Shown piece by piece: positions 58,730-64,000 of a stretch of 64,000 nt of DNA. How positions within the stretch are numbered: the stretch's first letter is position 1; each line of letters starts with the position of its first letter. The DNA lies in contig NZ_SJKB01000001.1 of NCBI RefSeq assembly GCF_004331465.1, positions 496,001-560,000 of the forward strand, written 5' to 3'. Under the pieces are notes generated by a model. That model was not told the DNA's origin, ran no database searches, and saw only the letters and a list, made by a program, of their open reading frames with translations. Source of the DNA: Kribbella pittospori. GTDB taxonomy: Bacteria > Actinomycetota > Actinomycetes > Propionibacteriales > Kribbellaceae. The position numbers were made by a program, and so were the translations under genes.

Positions 58730-59647
58730 ATGGATGTGGTGGGTTGGTTGGTGGAGTCGGGGGAGCCGGCGGTTCGGGGGATGGCTCGGCGGGATTTGTT
58801 GGGGCAGGAGCACGGGGAGGACGTGCTGAGTGGGGCGATTGTTGAGGCCTTGCTCACTGGTGCCTGTGCGGACAAGCGGGCGTACCGGAAGTACACCGGC
58901 GCGCACTGGCGGATCGTTTCGCTGGTGGAGTTGGAGGTGCCGGCCGGGGAGCCGCGGGCGGTGGAGGCGGCGGAGTACGACCTTGCTGAGGTGACGCGGT
59001 CACTCGAGTACGGCGTGAGTGTCGTCGACGGACTGGTACGGCGGTGTGGCTCGGTCGAAGGGAACACCCTCGGAGCGTGTGCCCGGCTAGGTATGGCGAC
59101 GGATCCGCGCGTCCAGCGGCTGGCGGAGGGGCTGATCGAATGGCAGTGGCCTGACGGCGGTTGGAACTGCGACCGGAACGCGTCCGGCCGGCGTTCGTCG
59201 TTCCACGAGACGCATTCTGCGGCGTGGGGCCTGCACGAGTACTACCGCGCCACCGGAGAGACAGCCGCGCAAGACGCCGCCTTACGGGCAGGGGAGTTGT
59301 TCCTGGAGCACCGGCTGTTCCGGAGTCTGTCGACCGGTGCGGTCATCGACAAGCGATGGCTACGACCGACGTACCCGCCGTACTGGCACTACGACATCCT
59401 GCAAGCGCTGCTGGTGTTGTCCCGGCTCGGACTGGCACGCGACGAGCGCGCCGCCGACGCACTGGACGAGCTCGAGCAGCGGCGACGACCGGACGGCCGG
59501 TGGAACGCCGGTACGCCGTGGTTCGGCCCACTCGGTGGCACGCGGTCACCAGAGGTCGTCGACTGGGGACGGAGCGGTCCGAACGAGATGATCACGCTCA
59601 ACGCGCTCCGGGTACTCACCGCCGCCGGGCGCCGTACGTTGCCTTGA
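58730..59647 (+). CDS. prenyltransferase/squalene-cyclase-type alpha-toroid protein
   Basis: 305 residues. Repeated helical pairs with QW-like motifs (EWQWPDGGWNCDRN; ELEQRRRPDGRWNAG) mark the alpha/alpha-toroid fold of terpene cyclases and prenyltransferases. There is no DxDD acid motif visible, so cyclase activity is unproven; many actinobacterial members of this size have unknown roles. The stop codon lies in the loop of a terminator hairpin (59627-59663). Confidence 0.8.
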   Translation: MDVVGWLVESGEPAVRGMARRDLLGQEHGEDVLSGAIVEALLTGACADKRAYRKYTGAHWRIVSLVELEVPAGEPRAVEAAEYDLAEVTRSLEYGVSVVDGLVRRCGSVEGNTLGACARLGMATDPRVQRLAEGLIEWQWPDGGWNCDRNASGRRSSFHETHSAAWGLHEYYRATGETAAQDAALRAGELFLEHRLFRSLSTGAVIDKRWLRPTYPPYWHYDILQALLVLSRLGLARDERAADALDELEQRRRPDGRWNAGTPWFGPLGGTRSPEVVDWGRSGPNEMITLNALRVLTAAGRRTLP

Positions 59648-59663
59648 GCAACGTACGGCGCCC
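59627..59663. terminator. bidirectional hairpin terminator containing a stop codon
   Basis: GGGCGCCGTACGTTGC, loop CTTGA, then the exact complement; 16-bp perfect stem. The TGA of the toroid gene is in the loop. The convergent amidase gene ends 6 bp beyond, so one structure can stop both transcripts. Confidence 0.8.
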
Positions 59664-59668
59664 GGTCG

Positions 59669-60487
59669 CTACTTCTCTGCGTCGGGCGCCGGGAGCGGCT
59701 CGGGGTCTCTGCCGATCTCGGGCACCTCGGATTCGTCGGCCGGCACCTCCCCATCGGGCTGCGGCTCCGCAGCCGGGACGAGCGGCTGGTCGAGGCCGTT
59801 GTCCTCGCTGATCGCCGCCCGGGCGACCGAGGCCTCGATCCGGTTCAGTTGCTTGCGGATGGCGGTCCCGGTGCCGGTCGGCGCCGCCCAGAACCTCCTC
59901 ATGTACTCCTCGATCTCAGCCTGCATCATGGCCCTGAGCTGAGCTTGTGTGTACGGCAAATCGTCCTCCACGTGACCTGGGGTGAACTCGCCGCGGGCGA
60001 GCGCCGCCCGGGCTGCGGGGCCGGGACAGTCGGTACCGCCCGGCCGGACCGCGGAGTGCGGCCTGATCGCCGTACCGCGGGGAAAGATCTTGCGGAAGTC
60101 GGCGATCACCGCGCGGGTGGTCGCCTTCAGCGCGGCGGTCGGCTGCTCGCCGGTGACCAGCACCAGCAGGATCGCGCCGTACCGTTCGTTGAGATCGGCG
60201 TTGCCGTTCGCGCCGGACTGCGTCCGCAGCCCGCGCAGCGTCCAGGCCCGGCCGGCCTGGTCGACGGCGACCTGGTACGCGATGTCCGACCAGCCCCGGT
60301 CGTCCATGTGGTAGTTCTGCCAGCCACGCAAGGCCGACGCGACCGCCGCCTGGCTGTGGATGACACTGGTCGTTCCGGTCCCGGGCCAGTGGATCACTGC
60401 CCCCTGGACGCGGGAGACGGTCAGGTTCCCCGGCCCGTCGTTCGGCGGCCGCGCCCTCCAGGCGGACCGCGGCAGGTATGTCACCAT
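59669..60487 (-). CDS. N-acetylmuramoyl-L-alanine amidase-like (PGRP) protein, endolysin style
   Basis: 272 residues from ATG 60487 (MVTYLPRSAWRARPP). The amidase domain: AVIHWPGTG (His), IRPHSAVRPGGTDCPG (His, Cys) and SDIAYQVAVDQAGR. The C-terminal ~90 residues are a charged, Pro-rich tail. No signal peptide is seen, as in phage lysins. AGGAG precedes the start on the minus strand. No other phage genes are nearby. Confidence 0.85.
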   Translation of the reverse strand: MVTYLPRSAWRARPPNDGPGNLTVSRVQGAVIHWPGTGTTSVIHSQAAVASALRGWQNYHMDDRGWSDIAYQVAVDQAGRAWTLRGLRTQSGANGNADLNERYGAILLVLVTGEQPTAALKATTRAVIADFRKIFPRGTAIRPHSAVRPGGTDCPGPAARAALARGEFTPGHVEDDLPYTQAQLRAMMQAEIEEYMRRFWAAPTGTGTAIRKQLNRIEASVARAAISEDNGLDQPLVPAAEPQPDGEVPADESEVPEIGRDPEPLPAPDAEK

Positions 60488-60622
60488 CCAGTTGCTCCTC
60501 ACGTGCCTCACGAGCACCGCAAACTCGCCGCTGGCACTCGGTAATCAACCGACCACACTCGGCGCACAGTCGTCAAGGCTGAACGGACGTCCTGTCGGTC
60601 CCTACCCAATCAGTGATCCGGT

Positions 60623-61327
60623 TCAGGCAGAGCCCCCGGCGAGCAGCGAGAACGCGACGACGGTGGCCAGGACGACGACCACCACCAGGACGAGGATGCG
60701 GATCCAGATCCGGAGCACTCGCTGCCAGGGCTTCGCGAGCGCGGTGGCGGGGTCGGGCCGGGCGGCCTGGGCCGGCGTCCACAGTTCGACCACCAGGCGT
60801 CCGGCGAACGCACCGGCGGCGATGAGCAGGATCCACGCCCAGCCGCCGGGACCGAAGTGCGGAAGGTGCAGATTGCTGGACTGCTGGTCGCTCGACATAT
60901 GGATCGTGATCGCGGGCCGGCCATGGAAGAGGATCAGCCGGAGCGCTACCAGGCCGGCCACCGCGGCGATCGTCAGCCACAGGGACCGCATGATCAGGCC
61001 GGCCTTGGTCAGCCGCAGCGCGAAGGCGGTGGCGCCCAGCGGCAGCAGCACGAACACCGGCGCCACGAGCGCGGCGACGACCAGGACCGCGACGATGACC
61101 GCAGCAATGACGACGAACAGGCCGACCAGTGCGCCCTCGATCCCCGAGCGTCCCTCGGTCGCCTGGGAGATCATGTCGCCCGCGATGGGTCCACCGACGT
61201 GGATGAACAGCCACGCGAAGAGAGGTCCGCCGACCAGCACGGCAGCAAGCCCTCCGATCGCCGCGCCGACGGCGGCAGCGGCGGATCGACCCCACGTCAT
61301 ACCGACTGAGAGCGGTGCAGTCTGCAT
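60623..61327 (-). CDS. multi-pass membrane protein of unknown function
   Basis: 234 residues with about five hydrophobic segments (SAAAAVGAAIGGLAAVLVGG; LFVVIAAVIVAVLVVAALVA; PGGWAWILLIAAGAFAGRLV; RILVLVVVVVLATVVAFSLL). No domain family was recognised. CGAGG is 7 bp before ATG 61327; an in-frame start at 61348 is possible. It stands between an amidase and SsuD-like gene on the same strand. Confidence 0.7.
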   Translation of the reverse strand: MQTAPLSVGMTWGRSAAAAVGAAIGGLAAVLVGGPLFAWLFIHVGGPIAGDMISQATEGRSGIEGALVGLFVVIAAVIVAVLVVAALVAPVFVLLPLGATAFALRLTKAGLIMRSLWLTIAAVAGLVALRLILFHGRPAITIHMSSDQQSSNLHLPHFGPGGWAWILLIAAGAFAGRLVVELWTPAQAARPDPATALAKPWQRVLRIWIRILVLVVVVVLATVVAFSLLAGGSA

Positions 61328-61412
61328 CAGAACCTCGGCCCTTCGCATCGCATCGACATCGAAGGTCAGGACCGTACGGCACCAGGAGGCCAGCGGCGCC
61401 GCGCTCAACCGG

Positions 61413-62474
61413 TCACGCAGCGGGCTCCTGGAGCAGTGGCAGAAGCTGATCGCCGACGCGGACTGTCTCCTCGCGGTACGGCGTGTCGGAGAGGATGAAA
61501 TGGGTGACGCCGAGGTCCTGGTACTTGCGCAGCGACTTCGCGACGTCCTCGGCCGATCCGACCAACCACGTCGTACCCGCGCCGCCTCCGCCGTACTTCC
61601 CGGGCGCCGTGTACAGATTGTCGTCGAGTACGTCGCCCCGCTCCGCCAGTTCGAGCAATCGCTGCTGCCCGACGGCCTTGAACCACCGGCGATCCCGGGA
61701 GCCCGCAGCCTCCGCCAGCTTCGCGACCTTGGTCTCGGCATCCGCCCACGCCTGCTCGGTGGTGTCGCGGACCAGCGTGGTGATCCGCAGCCCGAACTCC
61801 AGCGGTGGATGCTCCCGCCCCAGCTCATCCTCGAGTGAACGCAGCCGGCTGATCCGCTCCGCGATCCCGCCCAGCGGTTCACCCCAGAACAACTGCACAT
61901 CGGCGTCCGTCGCTGCCACCCGCTGCGCCGCCTCGGACGCGCCCCCGAAGTACAGCCGCGGATGCGGCCTTCCTTCCCGTACGACGGGACGCGTGGCGAC
62001 CGTGGACCCGGTGACCGAGAAGTACTCACCGGCGTACGACACGTCCTCCTCGGTCCACAACCGTCGTACCAGTTGGAGGAATTCGCGGGTCCGGGCGTAC
62101 CGCTGCGCCTGGTCGCCCTCGGAGTCGCCGTACGCGGCGAGATTGTCCTGGCCGGAGACGATGTTGATCAGCAGCCGTCCGCCGCTCAGCTGATCCAGCG
62201 TCCCGGCCGCCGACGCGAAGTGCGCGGGCTGCCAGTACCCGGGCCGGATCGCCACCAGCGGCTGGAAGGTCGTCGTCCGCGCCGCCAGCGCGGTCGCCAC
62301 CGTGAACGTGTCCGGCCGGCCCCACCCGGTCCCGAGCAACGCGCCGCCCCAGCCGTGATCCTCGGCGAGCCGGGCGAGCTCGGTCAACCGCTCCAGACTG
62401 TTGTGACCCGCGCCGGCGTCGTCCCCGCGATGCCCGGGAGCGACCTGATTCGGGAGGTACCAGAGGAAAGTCAT
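61413..62474 (-). CDS. SsuD-like LLM-class flavin-dependent monooxygenase
   Basis: 353 residues: MTFLWYLPNQVAPGHRGDDA, ARPTGYWQP-type ALVAIRPGYWQPAHFA, GGRLLINIVSGQDNLA, RLYFGGASEAA and TWLVGSAEDVAKSL are typical of FMNH2-dependent alkanesulfonate monooxygenase. It would release sulfite from alkanesulfonates, linking to the ssuABC importer 24 kb away. The upstream region lacks an obvious Shine-Dalgarno (ACTCCTTTGC before ATG). Divergent from the DUF2252 gene. Confidence 0.87.
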   Translation of the reverse strand: MTFLWYLPNQVAPGHRGDDAGAGHNSLERLTELARLAEDHGWGGALLGTGWGRPDTFTVATALAARTTTFQPLVAIRPGYWQPAHFASAAGTLDQLSGGRLLINIVSGQDNLAAYGDSEGDQAQRYARTREFLQLVRRLWTEEDVSYAGEYFSVTGSTVATRPVVREGRPHPRLYFGGASEAAQRVAATDADVQLFWGEPLGGIAERISRLRSLEDELGREHPPLEFGLRITTLVRDTTEQAWADAETKVAKLAEAAGSRDRRWFKAVGQQRLLELAERGDVLDDNLYTAPGKYGGGGAGTTWLVGSAEDVAKSLRKYQDLGVTHFILSDTPYREETVRVGDQLLPLLQEPAA

Positions 62475-62563
62475 GCAAAGGAGTTTATGTCCATCGTATT
62501 AGTAGACTTTCGAATCGTCTCGCGGTCTGGTCAAGCGGGCCGGGATGAGTGGACGCTGGCGGT

Positions 62564-63976
62564 ATGACTGCGGAGCGGCCGAGCGCCGGGGAGCGGGCGG
62601 CGCAGGGGAAGGCGGTGCGGAAGGAGGTGCCGCTCGACGCGCATGCCGAGGTGGGGGCGAGCGGCTCGCGGGACCCGATCGGGCTGCTGCTCGGGCAGGC
62701 GGAGGGACGGGTACCGGAACTGGTGCCGATCCGGCACGGGCGGATGTTGGTGTCGCCGTTCACGTTCTACCGTGGCGCGGCGCTGGTGATGGCGTCCGAC
62801 CTGGCGCAGACGCCGGCGACGGGATTGCCGGTCCAGCTGTGCGGGGATGCGCACCTGTCGAACTTCGGGGCGTACGCCTCGCCGGAACGGCGACTCGTGT
62901 TCGACATCAACGACTTCGACGAGACGCAGCCCGGCCCGTTCGAGTGGGACGTGAAACGCCTGGCGACCAGCTTCGTGGTGGCCGGCCGTGACAACGGGTT
63001 CGACCCGAAGCAGTGCCGGAAAGCCGCCCGGACGGCGGTCAGGGCCTACCGGAAGTCGATGCGTGCGTTCGCCGGGCAGTCGATCCTGGCGGTCTGGTAC
63101 GCCCGGCTCGACGTCCAGGACACGGTCGCGCAGTACAAGGCGACGCTGTCGCGTGCCGACCTGAAGCGGCAGAAGTCGCTGGTCCGCACCACCGAGTCGA
63201 CGCTGGCGAAGGCCTACTCCCGGGACAACCTGCAGGCGGTGGGCAAGCTGACCAAGTCCGTCGACGGACGGCGCCGGATCGTCTCGAACCCGCCACTGAT
63301 CGTTCCTATTGTCGAACTCGACGGTGTCGACGGGATCGACACCGCCGACGTGTTCGCGGAACTGGGCAAACTGTTCGTCGACTACCGCGCCACCCTCCAG
63401 TCGGATCGCGGGCATCTGCTGGACCACTTCCAGCTGACGGACGTCGCGCACAAGGTGGTCGGCGTCGGCAGCGTCGGTACCCGGGCCTGGGTCCTACTGC
63501 TCGAGTCCACCGTCGCGGACGAGGCGCTCCTGCTGCAGGCCAAGCAGGCCGGTCCGTCCGTCCTCAGTGCGTACGCCGGACCATCGGCGTATGCGAATCA
63601 CGGGGAGCGGGTCGTCTCCGGGCAGCGCCTGATGCAGGCCACCAGCGACATCTTCCTGGGCTGGCTGCACGCGGCGGCGCCGGGAGAGGATTACTACCTG
63701 CGGCAGTTGCGCGACTGGAAGATGTCGACCGAGATCGCCGAACTGCGTCCGCAGGGCCTGGATCTCTACGCCCGCTTGTGCGGCTGGACGCTCGCCCGGG
63801 CCCATGCCCGCTCCGGCGACCGCTTCGCGATCGCGGCGTACCTGGGCAAGTCGGCACGCTTCGACCACGCCGTCGCCGACTTCGCCGAGACGTACGCCGA
63901 TCTGAACGAAGGCGACCACGCGGCACTCGCCGTAGCGGTGAAGTCCGGGACGGTCGAGGCCCGGACCGGCCTCTGA
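62564..63976 (+). CDS. DUF2252 family protein (phosphotransferase-like)
   Basis: 470 residues: IRHGRMLVSPFTFYRGAALV, LCGDAHLSNFGAYASPERRL, FDINDFDETQPGPFEWDVKR and WTLARAHARSGD. These motifs resemble a kinase-like/aminoglycoside-phosphotransferase fold, with GDAHLSNFG as the catalytic HxD-type loop and FDINDFD as metal site. Start ATG 62564. The activity is not established for the family. The window ends 24 bp after its stop. Confidence 0.9.
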   Translation: MTAERPSAGERAAQGKAVRKEVPLDAHAEVGASGSRDPIGLLLGQAEGRVPELVPIRHGRMLVSPFTFYRGAALVMASDLAQTPATGLPVQLCGDAHLSNFGAYASPERRLVFDINDFDETQPGPFEWDVKRLATSFVVAGRDNGFDPKQCRKAARTAVRAYRKSMRAFAGQSILAVWYARLDVQDTVAQYKATLSRADLKRQKSLVRTTESTLAKAYSRDNLQAVGKLTKSVDGRRRIVSNPPLIVPIVELDGVDGIDTADVFAELGKLFVDYRATLQSDRGHLLDHFQLTDVAHKVVGVGSVGTRAWVLLLESTVADEALLLQAKQAGPSVLSAYAGPSAYANHGERVVSGQRLMQATSDIFLGWLHAAAPGEDYYLRQLRDWKMSTEIAELRPQGLDLYARLCGWTLARAHARSGDRFAIAAYLGKSARFDHAVADFAETYADLNEGDHAALAVAVKSGTVEARTGL

Positions 63977-64000
63977 CTCAGTACTGCGAGTTGTCGGGGC

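Noticed and set aside
59669..60487. Prophage, suggested by an endolysin-like amidase
   Set aside because: No capsid, tail, terminase or integrase gene, and no attachment-site repeats were found around it.

Overview
The window is about 64 kb of gap-free, very GC-rich chromosome from an actinomycete. Evidence for this is GTG starts, strong G/C third-position bias, a WhiB regulator, a GlnE/GlnA2 pair, an RNase P RNA of the bacterial A type, Tat signals and TetR/GNAT abundance. Gene content and order (map, panB, nadE, glnA2, glnE around rnpB) resemble the conserved core neighbourhood of Streptomyces and relatives. The style of the genes suggests a Kribbella or Nocardioides-like genus, but this is inference. 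No tRNA, rRNA, transposase, prophage or CRISPR array was found.

Region 1 (1-10.6 kb): end of an RNB exoribonuclease, a TetR/GNAT divergent pair with a shared palindrome, single metabolic enzymes, an iron-box-controlled Cys-rich small protein next to a metal-receptor protein, a free-standing histone H1-like protein, methionine aminopeptidase (map), a decayed acetyltransferase fragment, a membrane-anchored molybdopterin oxidoreductase, and a serine carboxypeptidase facing a SnoaL-TetR operon across a perfect 24-bp palindrome.

Region 2 (10.6-23.4 kb): rnpB, then a 0.75-kb field of degenerate repeats in two opposing orientations, PanB with an extraordinary 400-residue Pro/Gln-rich N-terminus, NAD synthetase, small enzymes, a DUF418 membrane protein, a Tat-exported amidase, a two-gene HTTM-type membrane operon and glnA2.

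Region 3 (23.6-35.5 kb): a HupE/UreJ-like membrane protein translationally coupled to a 1214-residue secreted metallophosphatase / PQQ-propeller fusion; glnE; trmB; a GH78 alpha-L-rhamnosidase.

Region 4 (35.6-47.8 kb): a sulfur operon (cysteine-type leader peptide, TauE/SafE permease, sulfonate ABC transporter ssuA-ssuB-ssuC), whiB-type regulator, a small minus-strand operon, and a DAHP synthase preceded by an aromatic leader peptide and an intrinsic terminator (a classical attenuator). Then a Tat-exported phospholipase C, YbaK, a Cys-rich HTH regulator divergent from folE, and a second copy of a small uncharacterised family (paralogues at 41.1 and 47.5 kb).

Region 5 (48.1-64 kb): the RNA-repair pair hen1-pnkp with a translationally coupled peptidase-like hydrolase, a lipoprotein, a PfkB kinase, a methyltransferase-ABC exporter operon, a 580-bp non-coding stretch full of inverted repeats, MazG-like and terpene-cyclase-like proteins, an endolysin-like amidase, an SsuD-like monooxygenase and a DUF2252 protein.

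The most distinctive items are the two leader-peptide attenuators, the Hen1/Pnkp cassette, the HupE-metallophosphatase pair, the PanB extension and the inverted repeat field beside rnpB.
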